This document shows, piece after piece, positions 16,138 to 26,012 of a DNA stretch of 64,000 bases. The notes under the pieces are model-generated. The model did not search any database. It saw nothing but the letters and a program-made list of their open reading frames with translations, and was not told the origin of the DNA. Location: assembly GCF_004362515.1 (NCBI RefSeq), contig NZ_SNXU01000001.1:2976001-3040000 (forward strand). The letters are read 5' to 3'. Positions within the stretch are counted from its first letter, which is position 1. The number at the start of each line of letters is the position of its first letter. The DNA is from Actinokineospora alba. GTDB lineage: Bacteria; Actinomycetota; Actinomycetes; Mycobacteriales; Pseudonocardiaceae. Both the position numbers and the translations under genes were made by a program.

Positions 16138-18569
16138 CCACGCACACCAAGCCGCCGCAGGGGCTTGAGGACCGTCGCGGTTCGGGCACCCCGATCTTCA
16201 AGCGGAACGACGAGTTGCTGGACATGCCAGTCCCTGGCGGGCCACGCGATCACTGGCCGGTCAACGCCATCCTGGAGATGTTGCCGACGCTGCCTACGTG
16301 GCCATCTGGGGCGGAGCACAGCGACTACCGGACGCGCATCGCCAGCGGCGTCCGCGCGATCCTTGAGTGGTTGAAGTCCTGGCCCGGTCAGGGTTGGCAG
16401 GAACGTTGGGTCAGCTCGGGCGCAGACATCGGCATGGACTGGATCGACGTTGTCGTCGCCGCCGATTCACGCAGCCTGTCCACGGCCCGCGCCTCCATCG
16501 GGTCTGGGCTAACTAGTTTGTTGCTGTGCCAAGTTGTCTTCCCCAGCTACACGTTCCTGGCCGCCTTCCGTCCTACCGGGCTCTACGCCCACGCACGAGC
16601 ACTGTTCCGGCCCGACTTGTTCGCACAGCTCGAAGCCCGAAGCAAGGAACTCAAGATTCCCCGAGCCGCGCTCTCGCAGGCTTTGTGCTTGATCAGCAAG
16701 GTCGTGCTGCACACGGGCCGCGATATCGACGAACTCACCGCCGAGGACATGCTGACCTTCCGAGCCTGGGCACAGCGGCAACGCCGCGGCGCCGGGATTT
16801 CCGGCCTGGGCGCGGCCTGGGGATTGCTCCACGGCATCGCGAAACTTGGCGACCACACCTCGATCAGGGATGCGCTGCGCCACGGACAACGGCCGACCGC
16901 GGAGCTCGTGTCCGCTTACCGCATCCAGTGCCTACCTGTGAACGATGCGCTCGTCCGCTACCTCGACGAACGTCGCCCGGCGCTCGACTACAGCAGCTTC
17001 ACCAGTCTGGTCAGGATTCTTGCGGGCACATTCTGGGCCGACATCGAACGTCACCACCCCGGCATCGACACTCTCGACCTTCCCCGGGACGTCGCTGCCG
17101 CATGGCGCGACCGGTTGAAGACTATCCAGAGCAAGGACGGCAGCAGCCGACCCCGAAAAGATCACCACCTCATCTTCATCCACGTCCGTGCCTTCTATCG
17201 AGACCTACAGGAATGGGCGTTGGAGGACCCCTCTTGGGCGCAGTGGAGCTTTCCCAATCCAGTTCGCAAAGCTGACCTCGCCGGCCAGGCGAAGGCTCAG
17301 AAGAGGCGGACCGCAGCTATGCACCAACGAGTCCGCGAGCGCCTCCCACATCTGCCAGTCTTGGTCGAGACGGCTGAGCGGCACAAGGCCGAAATGGCAG
17401 CACTCCACGCCGTCGCCGAGCGGGTCGCGCTCGGAGACATGTTTATCCAGAACGGAAGCACATACTGCCGCACGGCACCCAAGTCATATCGGAGTAAGGC
17501 CGACTACCGGCACCTTACGCCGCCGCTGCACGTCGAGGACCTGACGACGGGTGACGTTCTTGATCTGGACCGGGCCGAGCATGATGCGTTCTGGGCCTGG
17601 GCGGCGATCGAGGTCCTACGGCACACCGGGATCCGCATCGAGGAAATGCTGGAGACCACCCACCTTGGTCTGGTCTCCTACCAACTGCCGGACACCGGTG
17701 AGATCGTGCCGATGTTGCAGATCGTCCCGTCGAAGTCGAACGAGGAGCGGCTGCTACTGGTGGGCCCTGAGCTGGCCAGCGTCTTGGCCAGCATCATCTC
17801 CCGGCTCCGGCGCGACAACGGTGGCACCGTCCCCCTGACCACGCGCTACGACGGATACGAGCATGTCGTCGGTCCAGCGCTGCCGCACTTGTTCCAACAC
17901 AAGCTCAAGGGCTGGAAGTGGGAGGTGCCCAGTGTCAGCTTCTTCTACAGACTGCTCGACAAGACTCTTGCTCTGACTGGGGTGACCACCGCCGACGGCG
18001 AGCCGTTGCGCTACCGACCACACGACTTTCGGCGGATGTTCGCCACTGAGGCGGTCACGGGCGGGCTCCCGATTCACATCGTCGCCAGGCTGCTTGGGCA
18101 CGCCAACATCAACACCACACAGGCATACACCGCCGTCTTCGACGACGACCTCGTCCGAACCTACCGGGCCTTCCTCGACAAGCGCCGCGCGCAACGACCC
18201 GAAGCGGAGTACCGCGAACCCACTGAAGAAGAATGGAGTGAGTTCCAGCAACATTTCCAACTACGCAAACTGGAGCTGGGCGAATGCGGCCGGCCTTACG
18301 GCACGCCCTGCAAACACGAACATGCCTGCATCCGCTGCCCCAGCCTCCGCCTCGAACCCCGCGCCCGGCCGCGACTGATCGAGATCATCGCCAGCCTCCG
18401 AGACCGCATCGACGAAGCCAGACTCAACGGCTGGTCCGGCGAGGTCGCCGGACTCACCACAAGCCTCAACGCCGCCTCCAACAAACTCGTCAGCCTGGAC
18501 CGCATGATTGACCGCGGACCGAGCGGAGGCCCAGTCGGGCTCGGCATCCCAGTGATCGGCCCCAGTTGA
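16134..18569 (+). CDS. Large tyrosine recombinase, TnpB-like
   Basis: 811 residues, longer than TnpB of Tn554. The catalytic domain is in the C-terminal half: HTGIRIEEMLE (Arg I, about residue 499), HDFRRMF (about 629), LLGHANINTTQAYTA (His and Tyr, about 653-667). After it comes a cysteine/histidine cluster, CGRPYGTPCKHEHACIRC (about residues 718-735), typical of this actinobacterial subfamily and probably a zinc site. The long N-terminal half is helical and unassigned. ATG overlaps the TnpA-like stop (ATGA pattern). The pair forms the core of a mobile element with the next gene. Confidence 0.86.
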   Translation: MTTHTKPPQGLEDRRGSGTPIFKRNDELLDMPVPGGPRDHWPVNAILEMLPTLPTWPSGAEHSDYRTRIASGVRAILEWLKSWPGQGWQERWVSSGADIGMDWIDVVVAADSRSLSTARASIGSGLTSLLLCQVVFPSYTFLAAFRPTGLYAHARALFRPDLFAQLEARSKELKIPRAALSQALCLISKVVLHTGRDIDELTAEDMLTFRAWAQRQRRGAGISGLGAAWGLLHGIAKLGDHTSIRDALRHGQRPTAELVSAYRIQCLPVNDALVRYLDERRPALDYSSFTSLVRILAGTFWADIERHHPGIDTLDLPRDVAAAWRDRLKTIQSKDGSSRPRKDHHLIFIHVRAFYRDLQEWALEDPSWAQWSFPNPVRKADLAGQAKAQKRRTAAMHQRVRERLPHLPVLVETAERHKAEMAALHAVAERVALGDMFIQNGSTYCRTAPKSYRSKADYRHLTPPLHVEDLTTGDVLDLDRAEHDAFWAWAAIEVLRHTGIRIEEMLETTHLGLVSYQLPDTGEIVPMLQIVPSKSNEERLLLVGPELASVLASIISRLRRDNGGTVPLTTRYDGYEHVVGPALPHLFQHKLKGWKWEVPSVSFFYRLLDKTLALTGVTTADGEPLRYRPHDFRRMFATEAVTGGLPIHIVARLLGHANINTTQAYTAVFDDDLVRTYRAFLDKRRAQRPEAEYREPTEEEWSEFQQHFQLRKLELGECGRPYGTPCKHEHACIRCPSLRLEPRARPRLIEIIASLRDRIDEARLNGWSGEVAGLTTSLNAASNKLVSLDRMIDRGPSGGPVGLGIPVIGPS

Positions 18570-18586
18570 GCCGCGACGGAGGAACC

Positions 18587-19318
18587 ATGACCACCGACAA
18601 CGACCAGTCCAGCGACCCGACGGCCACCATCGGCCCTGATCAGGCCCGTGAGGCGGTCCGTATCCTGATCGAGGCGTTCGACAACCTGACCAACGCGGGC
18701 GCGGTCAGAGTTCAAGCAGGCAGCGCGGAGCTGTTCCGATCCGTGTTCGGGTGGTGGGCATGGATCAACAACAGCGCAAAGCTCGTCCTGCTCGCCCACG
18801 ACAACGGCCGCGGCCATGAAGCAGCCCCGAGCGTTCGATCGATTCTTGAACACGCCGTAGTGATGCAGTGGGTCATCGACGACCCCGACGCCGCGACGGA
18901 AGCTGTCGCCGCGAAGGCCGACGAGGACCGTCGGAAGCTGCTCGATGAGATCCAGGCTCTTAAGTGGACCATGCCGGCCGATGTCACCCGACCCGATCGG
19001 ACCATGCAGACGATGCTTGACTTCGCTTCACTCTGCACTCGCTACGGAGCCAAGGCCTTCTACGCCCCCTATCGGATGCTGTCCGCGCACGTCCATCCCA
19101 GCGCCAAGGGCGCCGAGGCCTACCTCGACCCCGACACTCTCCAACTCCGTAACTACGCCGACAGGCCCGCTGGGCCAGACTTGGTGCTCATCACGATCTG
19201 CTTGATCCAAAGCGCCCAAGTCATCGACGCCTTCCTCGCCGATCAACCCCTCGCCACCGCCATCGCCGAGACCAACGCACTCTTCGGCCACAGCATCAAC
19301 CCCATCAAACGCCCATAA
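18587..19318 (+). CDS. Third gene of the recombinase element, DUF5677/HEPN-like
   Basis: 243 residues, alpha-helical, soluble. RSILEHAVVMQWVIDDPDAA, LCTRYGAKAFYAPYRMLSAHVHP and the overall helix spacing resemble DUF5677-type proteins, a HEPN-like fold, though I am only moderately sure. ATG 18587 has GGAGG at 18578-18582; an earlier TTG at 18566 overlaps the stop of the TnpB-like gene. In Tn554 the third gene is TnpC, a small coiled-coil accessory protein; this protein occupies that place but is different, so it may be an alternative accessory or a cargo (defence or toxin-like) gene. Confidence 0.65.
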   Translation: MTTDNDQSSDPTATIGPDQAREAVRILIEAFDNLTNAGAVRVQAGSAELFRSVFGWWAWINNSAKLVLLAHDNGRGHEAAPSVRSILEHAVVMQWVIDDPDAATEAVAAKADEDRRKLLDEIQALKWTMPADVTRPDRTMQTMLDFASLCTRYGAKAFYAPYRMLSAHVHPSAKGAEAYLDPDTLQLRNYADRPAGPDLVLITICLIQSAQVIDAFLADQPLATAIAETNALFGHSINPIKRP

Positions 19319-19335
19319 CCGATCATGGCGAGCGC

Positions 19336-19715
19336 GGGTTAGTCCAGAAAAGGCTGAAGGCCCGTCAGACGATGCTGGTCGATGCGGTGGTGGTCGGTGT
19401 GACGGGCTCGGTCGGAAGTCCGCTGGAACTGGTGCTTGCCCGCTCCGATCAGGGCGGCGAGCTGCGGTGGATCGGGCTGTCCCTGCCGCTGCCTCCAAAG
19501 CTGGGGATCTGGCCGGGCAGCTGGTGACATCCGACCGGGGGATCGCCGCGGCGCGTGTCCAGCGGAGGTTTCGGCCTGCCGAGCACCGAGCACCTGCCGG
19601 TCAACGCGGACTGGTGGTCAAGGTCCAAACCGAGGCGAGCGTGGAGCAGTTCACCTCCCGGCTCCGCCCGCGCGGCACCGGCTCCACCGACCTGACCGCC
19701 GATAATCTCGGCTGA
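19336..19715 (+). pseudogene. Decayed C-terminal part of an ATP-dependent DNA ligase
   Basis: Three reading frames together rebuild a known pattern. Frame one gives LVDAVVVGVTG, SPLELVLARSDQGGELRWIG and SLPLPPKL before a stop at about 19527. Another frame contributes GGFGLPSTEHLPVNAD, and a third contributes VVKVQTEASVEQFTSRLRPR. This order fits the OB-fold C-terminal region of actinobacterial ATP-dependent ligase-like proteins, with several indels. No ligase N-terminus is seen to the left of the recombinases. It is debris beside the mobile element. Confidence 0.5.
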
Positions 19716-19929
19716 ACGGGGCAGGCTCCGAATACAGCCCCAGGCCAAGGTCATCGACCTCGTCATCAAGGTCGTTCTTGGGCTACGCAACTGACAATCT
19801 CATCAGTGACCGCTCCCTGATCAGGCCACGGCAAAGGCGAGTAAACGCCCGAGGACTGCCATACCGGCCAGTACGCGAAGCAGGTCCGTCCTGGGTTTGA
19901 TATCGGAAAGCACGCTTAGCAGAGCTTCC

Positions 19930-20379
19930 TCAGCATGCCCTCGCCGTGGCCGTCATGTAGCCAGTTGATGTGCCGATGCGGGTCCGGATCTCGGTTGTGC
20001 AGTAGACAGCCGGGATGAGCCCTGACAGGAGCATGGTGGCCCAGGTGGTCAACTCGTAGACGGTGGACTTGGGAAACGTCGCGGTCAGTTCGTCCCGGGT
20101 GATGAGGCCGTTCTCTTCCATGCGCCGCAGCGTCCGGCCGAGGATGCTGTCATGTAGTCGCCGTTTTGGGTCGGGTTGGCCGGTCCCGGTGCACTGGATC
20201 TCGGTGAGGATCTCGGTGAAGTGCCGCGGACCGCGGGCCAACGTGGCAAGGATGGCTGGTATCCATTCCCCGTCAAGGACACGGGTCAGCTCGTGCAGTC
20301 CATGCCAGTAACTGGTACTGCCCTCGGCGCTGACCAGGACTTGTTGATCGTTGCGTCGATCGTTCGAGTGTTCGTTCAT
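19930..20379 (-). CDS. HxlR-family winged-helix regulator
   Basis: 149 residues. The core matches HxlR/MarR-like winged helices: LDGEWIPAILATLARGPRHFTEILTEI is the first part, LGRTLRRMEENGLITRDE the recognition helix and turn, VYELTTWATML the wing and dimer helix. The start ATG 20379 follows GGGGAAC. It is divergent from the nucleoside hydrolase gene at 20600 with about 220 bases between, so it may control that gene and itself. A second HxlR gene of similar style lies at 38837. Confidence 0.83.
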   Translation of the reverse strand: MNEHSNDRRNDQQVLVSAEGSTSYWHGLHELTRVLDGEWIPAILATLARGPRHFTEILTEIQCTGTGQPDPKRRLHDSILGRTLRRMEENGLITRDELTATFPKSTVYELTTWATMLLSGLIPAVYCTTEIRTRIGTSTGYMTATARAC

Positions 20380-20599
20380 GGCGTTCCCCCGAGCCGGTCG
20401 GGCTGAAGTGCTCAGTAGTCAGCAAGTTAGCCCTCTATTGGCGGCAGTGGCCCCCCGCTTCGTCCGCTACCGTTTGCATGTGTTTCATCATGGGCCCTGA
20501 AGACGCGTGATGGGAGGTGCACCTTGTCGACTCTTGAGGGAGACAGTCCGCGGCCGTGCATCTTCCGTTGGTCTTATGCCCGGAATTCCTGGAGGCTGT

Positions 20600-21565
20600 G
20601 TGCGCCTGATTGTTGATACCGACCCAGGCATCGATGACGCTCTGGCGCTGCTGTTCCTTGCCGCGCAACCCGACACGGAAATCGTGGCGGTGGGTAGCGT
20701 GCACGGCAATGCGTCGGCTCAGCAGACCGCGGTGAACGCGAGGCAAGTTCTTGACCTCGCTGGGTTGACAGGGGTCCCCGTGGCCGTCGGCGCCTGGCGT
20801 CCGCTGGCCCAGCCTCTGCAGACCGCAGAGTTCGTCCATGGAGCTGACGGATTGGCCGGTCGTGGTGGTTTGTTAGGCAAACAGACTTGGGGCGGAGAGT
20901 CTGCAGCGGAGCAGTTGGTGCGATTGGCGCGGGCAAACCCCGGGGAACTCACGTTGCTGGCCTTGGGACCGTTGACGAACGTCGCCTTGGCCTTGCTGTT
21001 GGAACCTGATCTTCCCCGCCTGCTGCGCAAAGTCGTGGTATTGGTCGGAGCTGTCGGGGTGCCGGGTAACCTGACCCCCTACGCGGACGCGAATGCTTTT
21101 CATGATCCGGAGGCCGCGGACCTGGTGCTCGGGGGCGGCTTCACTCTGACAGCGGTGGGGCTCAACGCCACCGAGGCCGCGCGGGCCGACGGCGCGTGGC
21201 TGGATGCCTTGAGTGAGTCCTCGGAGCCGCGGGCGCAGTTCGCCGCGGCGGTGCTGGCGCATTATGTGGACTTCTACACGAACATGTTCGGTCTGCGCGT
21301 CGCCACGTTGCACGATCCGTTGGCTGCCGCGATCACGGTGGATCCTGGCCTCGCGACCTACGAGCAGATGGTCGTGGGGGTCGAGCTGGGCGGTGTCCAT
21401 ACCCGGGGGCAGACGTTGGCCGATTTGCGGCCACTGTCCAGTGACGCGCATATCGCCAATAGCTTTGCGGCAGGTCGCAGCCCGGTGTCAGTTGTGACCA
21501 CCGTGAATGCCGACGTGTTTCTCGATCGACTCCTTAACACCCTGATCAATCCCACTCAGGTGTAG
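20600..21565 (+). CDS. Inosine-uridine-type nucleoside hydrolase
   Basis: 321 residues, cytoplasmic. VDTDPGIDDALAL near residue 5 is the calcium- and ribose-binding signature of nucleoside N-ribohydrolases; LLALGPLTNVALAL, NAFHDPEAADLVL and HDPLAAAITVDP are the other family motifs. It splits the N-glycosidic bond of ribonucleosides. Start GTG 20600 has GGAGG 4-5 bases before it; the frame itself opens earlier at 20507. It ends 10 bases from the convergent STAND regulator. In a window with a deazapurine-nucleoside-like operon it could act in base salvage, but such enzymes are common. Confidence 0.9.
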   Translation: MRLIVDTDPGIDDALALLFLAAQPDTEIVAVGSVHGNASAQQTAVNARQVLDLAGLTGVPVAVGAWRPLAQPLQTAEFVHGADGLAGRGGLLGKQTWGGESAAEQLVRLARANPGELTLLALGPLTNVALALLLEPDLPRLLRKVVVLVGAVGVPGNLTPYADANAFHDPEAADLVLGGGFTLTAVGLNATEAARADGAWLDALSESSEPRAQFAAAVLAHYVDFYTNMFGLRVATLHDPLAAAITVDPGLATYEQMVVGVELGGVHTRGQTLADLRPLSSDAHIANSFAAGRSPVSVVTTVNADVFLDRLLNTLINPTQV

Positions 21566-21575
21566 GCGCGTCAAT

Positions 21576-23876
21576 CTAGTCGAGCGGTGATCTCAGGCGC
21601 GCGTCGGCGACGTGGGCGAGCGCGGACTTCACATCCTGGGCGCGGGGATCGCCGAGCTCGTCGAAAATGTCCGCCGCCTGTTGCCAGGATTGTCTCGCTT
21701 CTCCGTGCTGCCCGTTGTCGAACAGCGCGTGCCCCCGCTTGTGCAGCACTTCGGCCTCACCCCAGCGGTCGCCGATGTCGCGGCGGATATCGAGTGCTTC
21801 CGCTGAGGCTACGAGGGCGTCCTCGGTCCGGCCTAGCTCGCGGTAGGTGTCGCTGAGTTTGATCAGGGTGTAGCTCTCCCCGTGGCGATCTTGGATCTCC
21901 CTCGAGATTTCCAGGGCCCATCGGAGATGGTCGAGTGCGTCGTCGAAGCGGCGCAGTTCGCGGAAGACCACCCCGAGGTTGGCCAACGCGATGCTCTTGA
22001 GGTGCAGATTGCCCACACGGGCCGTGAGGTCGTCGCCGTCGGTCTGGGCGATCTCGTCGCGCAGGTCGAGAGTGCCCTGGAACCGTTGAGCCGCCGCGTC
22101 GAAGCGGCACAAATCGGTGTCGAGGAACCCCAGGGCGGTCAGAGTCCACGCCTCGCCCACTCGGTCGCCGATGTCCCGGCGCATCGCGAGTGCTTGCTCC
22201 AGGTGCACTCGGGCTTCGTCGAAGCGGCGTAGCTCGCGGTAGGCCAAGGCCACGTTGTTCAACAGCCACGCCTCGCCGAGTCGATCACGGCCTTGTCGGG
22301 CACCCACCAGCCCGACCTCATGGGACGTAATCCAGGCACTCCACCGTTTACGCAGGAAGAGGAAGTTCCACAACCCCGCGGGCAACTTCCAAGCGGTCTC
22401 GTACTCGCCCAGCTCGACGGCCATGCGGGTCGCGGCGACGAGGTTCGGCAGTTCTCGCTCGCACCAATCTAATGCGTCCTCGTAGCGGGGAAACTCCGGC
22501 AGCGCCAGAGCGAACCGCGGCTCGGGTAGCGACGGGTTGGGACGCTGCGGTGCGAGAACATGGTTGGCCTCGTATGCGGTACGCAGATACCACTCCAGCA
22601 CTCGCTGTGCTGCCAATCGGCGTTCGATGCCGGGTTCCTCCGCCGCGGCGCGTTCGGCTGCGTACACACGCAGCAAGTCGTGCATGTAGTACTGATCGCC
22701 GGGGGCGCCTTCCAACAGATGCACCGATATCAGCCGATCCAGCACCCGCCGGGCAACGGCAGTGGGAACGTCGGTCAGCGCAGCCGCCGCGCCGGCGCTG
22801 ATGTGCGGCCCAAGATGGAGGCCCAGGAGGCGGAACAGCCGGGCCGCTTCCCCGCTGAGGTCCCGATAGGACCAGGAAAACACCGTACGAATGGCATATG
22901 AGTCTTCCGTGACCAACGCATCTAGACGGTCTTGCTCATCACCGAGCTCTGCGACGAGGTCGCAGACGAGATGGTGTGGGTGGGTCGCCACCCGCTCGGC
23001 GGCGATGCGCAGGGCCAAGGGCAAGTGCCCGCACCGTTCCGCAAGCGCCTGGGTCGCAAGGGGTTCTTCGTCCACACGGTCATCGCCGATGACGTTGCGC
23101 AGGAGGATGTTCGACTCGTCCTCGGTCATCGGCCCCAGCGTGGTCCGGTGATCCTGGCTCACATCGAGGCCGGTCAACCTGCACCGGCTGGTGAGGATCA
23201 CACCGCATCCGTCCGAAGCCGGCAGCAGGGATTCGACCTGAGCAGTGTCAAGCGCGTTGTCCAGCACCAACAGCGCGCGCCGCCCGTCCAGCAGCGACCG
23301 GTACAGTGCCGCCCTGGCTTCGACCCCGTCTGGCACGCTCCCCGTCCGCACTCCGAGTGCCAGAAGAAACTCCTCCAGCACCGTCGCCGGGCGTGCGGGG
23401 TTCCCGTCTGGCGAGTGAGCGTGCAGGTCGACATACAGTTGGCCGTCCGAGAACTTGTCCTTGATCTCGTGTGCCAGTCGCAGTGCCATTGCGGTCTTTC
23501 CCGCGCCAGGAGGCCCATCGATCGCGACCAGGCGCGGGGTGCCCGTCATACGAGGACCCGTCAGCGCGTTCTCCAATTTGTCGAGTTGCGCTCGCCGACC
23601 GACGAAGGTCGCTGCCGCGGCGGGCAATTGCGCGAACCGTGGTATCCCACCTTCTGGGACCAGTCCGAGGAGGCGACCGCCCGCGTCCAATACGTCGTCA
23701 CAGCGACGCGCCAGTTCATCGGTCGGCGGCTTGTCCCCGGTCTCGACCTTGCCGATATATCCGCGGGAGTAATGCACCAGGGCTGCGAGACCAGTCAGTG
23801 ACAACCCTCGTTCTTCACGTCTCCGGCGCAAGGCTCGCCCGAACGGTGAACTCTCTCCCGGCTTCACCCGCCCCAT
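21576..23876 (-). CDS. STAND regulator: XRE helix-turn-helix, NB-ARC ATPase, TPR repeats
   Basis: 766 residues. A Cro/CI-type helix-turn-helix spans residues 10-75 (LTGLAALVHYSRGYIGKVET). The NB-ARC ATPase follows with Walker A GPPGAGKTAM at 121-130, Walker B RRALLVLDNALD near 205, and GHLPLALRIAAERV, the GLPLA-type motif. The C-terminal third has about five TPR-like repeats (GEAWLLNNVALAYRELRRFDEA and similar). Signal-transducing ATPases of this kind bind DNA after a ligand opens the nucleotide switch. It is convergent with the nucleoside hydrolase; no target is evident. Confidence 0.9.
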   Translation of the reverse strand: MGRVKPGESSPFGRALRRRREERGLSLTGLAALVHYSRGYIGKVETGDKPPTDELARRCDDVLDAGGRLLGLVPEGGIPRFAQLPAAAATFVGRRAQLDKLENALTGPRMTGTPRLVAIDGPPGAGKTAMALRLAHEIKDKFSDGQLYVDLHAHSPDGNPARPATVLEEFLLALGVRTGSVPDGVEARAALYRSLLDGRRALLVLDNALDTAQVESLLPASDGCGVILTSRCRLTGLDVSQDHRTTLGPMTEDESNILLRNVIGDDRVDEEPLATQALAERCGHLPLALRIAAERVATHPHHLVCDLVAELGDEQDRLDALVTEDSYAIRTVFSWSYRDLSGEAARLFRLLGLHLGPHISAGAAAALTDVPTAVARRVLDRLISVHLLEGAPGDQYYMHDLLRVYAAERAAAEEPGIERRLAAQRVLEWYLRTAYEANHVLAPQRPNPSLPEPRFALALPEFPRYEDALDWCERELPNLVAATRMAVELGEYETAWKLPAGLWNFLFLRKRWSAWITSHEVGLVGARQGRDRLGEAWLLNNVALAYRELRRFDEARVHLEQALAMRRDIGDRVGEAWTLTALGFLDTDLCRFDAAAQRFQGTLDLRDEIAQTDGDDLTARVGNLHLKSIALANLGVVFRELRRFDDALDHLRWALEISREIQDRHGESYTLIKLSDTYRELGRTEDALVASAEALDIRRDIGDRWGEAEVLHKRGHALFDNGQHGEARQSWQQAADIFDELGDPRAQDVKSALAHVADARLRSPLD

Positions 23877-24391
23877 CAGACCCCCTCACTTCGCTCCCTG
23901 TCACAGCATCGCAGGCGAGAGCCGTGTCGTTGGTGCCATAGCGGGCACCAATCACCCGAAAGCGTTACGCGTCCGCGTCAGAGGGTCACGTCGGCGCGTA
24001 GCCCCGATCGAAACGCGCCAAACACGATCCCCGTCGGCCGTCAACCAGCTCTTTCCCAGCCAACCAGACCTTACGTGCTGCTACGCATCTGCGCGCCCAG
24101 ATCCCGACAGCGGCAATCCGGCCAGCTGGCGAGATACATGAATCTGCTCCGCTTTCCGTTCCCGCGAACGGGTGAAAACGCGGCTATTCGCCCATACGGA
24201 CTTTGAGGATCGTCCTTCCCAACATTGCGGTCGGTCGGGGGCTGTCGCGTACACAGAGAAAGTCCTCGAATCGTTGAGCGGTCCCCATAGCCACTCCATC
24301 CGGCTTCCACGAACGATTGTCTTCCGGCGTGACGATCCACTGTGTCCGCACGCCTCACCGGATACACAAGGAACCAACTGGGAGGAACGCA
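23877..24391. other. Intergenic region, divergent promoters
   Basis: About 515 bases between the divergent STAND gene and the DUF6355 gene. No frame of interest. It is somewhat less GC-rich than the coding parts and must hold both promoters. Confidence 0.4.
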
Positions 24392-24784
24392 ATGCACACC
24401 AACCGAATCCGACACGCGCTCACAGCTACAGCCACCGCGGCGGGCATTCTTCTGGCGCCCCTGATCAGCGCACCGGTAACCGCGGGCGCGCCGCCTCAGG
24501 GTGAGCAAGCAGGCGCCTTGCCTTGTGGTTGGTTCCGAACCAACCACGATCCCGCTGGCACGACCTCGCGCTATCGTCACTGTGCCAACAGTTTCATCAT
24601 GATCAGAATTCATTGGAGCAACGGCGCGAGCCATCGTCTGTGTGTCGAGCCGTGGGAGAACATCCCCTTCTGGCGCGACGGCAAGCACATCGTCACCAAC
24701 GCCTACTACATCCCCGACCGGCCCCGGGTAATCATCAGGCCCGACGGCAGCCGTTACTGCGGGGCAAGCCAGCCCACCATCTGA
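24392..24784 (+). CDS. Secreted DUF6355-like small protein
   Basis: 130 residues. A signal peptide (basic MHTNRIRH, then ALTATATAAGILLAPLISAPVTAGA) precedes a mature part of about 95 residues with CGWFRT, YRHC, IRIHWSNGASHRLCV and a final YCG: the four-cysteine pattern of the DUF6355 family sometimes found near natural product genes. Two disulfides are likely. ATG 24392 has GGGAGGA upstream; the frame is open further left. Function of the family is not known; a secreted, perhaps structural or antimicrobial-like, protein is possible. Confidence 0.75.
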   Translation: MHTNRIRHALTATATAAGILLAPLISAPVTAGAPPQGEQAGALPCGWFRTNHDPAGTTSRYRHCANSFIMIRIHWSNGASHRLCVEPWENIPFWRDGKHIVTNAYYIPDRPRVIIRPDGSRYCGASQPTI

Positions 24785-24971
24785 TCACTCGATTCGGCCT
24801 CTTGGCGCACGTGGTCGCCCGATGTCGACAACACCGGGCGACCACCGATTTCTACAGAGGCCGCCCAAATCCACGACCGCGGCCAGCGGCTGTTGGTCCA
24901 CCTGTTCTAAAAGAGCGCAACCCTCAAACAAGGTCGAGCGAGATCAACTTGAGGGGATCAAGGGGGTACAC

Positions 24972-25826
24972 ATGAACGGGTCACCGGTTACCGAAGGGCA
25001 GTTTCGGGCGGGCGCTGCCCTGATGCTCTGGCGACCTGGGCTCGACTACAACATGGTGCGGCGCCGCGCATTGGCGGAATCAGTGTCGTCGTCCTCGTCG
25101 ATCCATGTCGTGCTCGGAACCGCGGTCGTCGTGATGGGCGTCAGCGTGATCCCGACGGCGATCGGGTGGTTGTGCCTGCTCGGTGGCGCCTTGGCCGTCG
25201 GCATCAATGTGCTCAGAATCAGTGTCGACTACCGGTACATGGACACGGACCACCAGCACGCTTCCTGCTTCCTGGAGCAGGTATGCGGGGAGTTCTTCTA
25301 CCATACCCACGACTTTGTCGGTTTGGAGCCACGGGTCGCGCACTCGGTGCACCGAATCATTGACTCGGTGCACTCGATGCACACCAGCTCCGCCGCAGTA
25401 TGGCTCAGCGCTCAACAGTTGCATGACATCCATCAGGTCGCGTGGGATGCGGTGGAGACCGTCGCCAAGACCCGCAGGCTGCGCGTCATTGTAGCCGACT
25501 CGCCCGCTTGTGCGGCCGGGATTGATCTCACGTTGGCTCGTTCGCAGCTGGCGAAGGTAGACGACACCGTGGGGGAAATTGAAGCCTACATATGCGAAGC
25601 GGTGATGCTGATGCAGTCATGGGAATTGAAGCTGATCGAGATCGATCTGCGTGACAGACTTCGCATCGAACTCGAGTCCGGTCCTTACCACACCCTCCAC
25701 GCTGCCCTTCGTCGCGCGCAATCGTTACCCGAGGCTGTTTTCTCTCACATCACGGCTGCCCGGGATCTCACCGACGCCGGCCGCTTCGACTGGGAGACAA
25801 AACATCCATCCCGAACGGAGGACTGA
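24972..25826 (+). CDS. Hypothetical membrane protein
   Basis: 284 residues. Two adjoining hydrophobic helices near residues 40-80 (IHVVLGTAVVVMGVSVIPTA and IGWLCLLGGALAVGINVL) are followed by a long soluble helical domain with many His and Asp residues. Start ATG 24972 follows AGGGGG. No family recognised. It is separated by about 190 bases from the DUF6355 gene and from the next operon, and may be a stand-alone gene. Confidence 0.65.
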   Translation: MNGSPVTEGQFRAGAALMLWRPGLDYNMVRRRALAESVSSSSSIHVVLGTAVVVMGVSVIPTAIGWLCLLGGALAVGINVLRISVDYRYMDTDHQHASCFLEQVCGEFFYHTHDFVGLEPRVAHSVHRIIDSVHSMHTSSAAVWLSAQQLHDIHQVAWDAVETVAKTRRLRVIVADSPACAAGIDLTLARSQLAKVDDTVGEIEAYICEAVMLMQSWELKLIEIDLRDRLRIELESGPYHTLHAALRRAQSLPEAVFSHITAARDLTDAGRFDWETKHPSRTED

Positions 25827-26012
25827 CTGCTCGTGACATGCACAGCGAGTGATGGTCGCCCAAAAGGGTGAACTTTCGTCCAACGGATCATTCCTACCTC
25901 AAGGTCCGTGCTTGCGAACGTTGAAGTGAGTGAGGGTGCATGGTGTAGACCTGCTGGAGTTAGTGAAGTGTGGCATTCGGCTGATGTTCTCTGTCGTACC
26001 AGGGGGTGGCTT

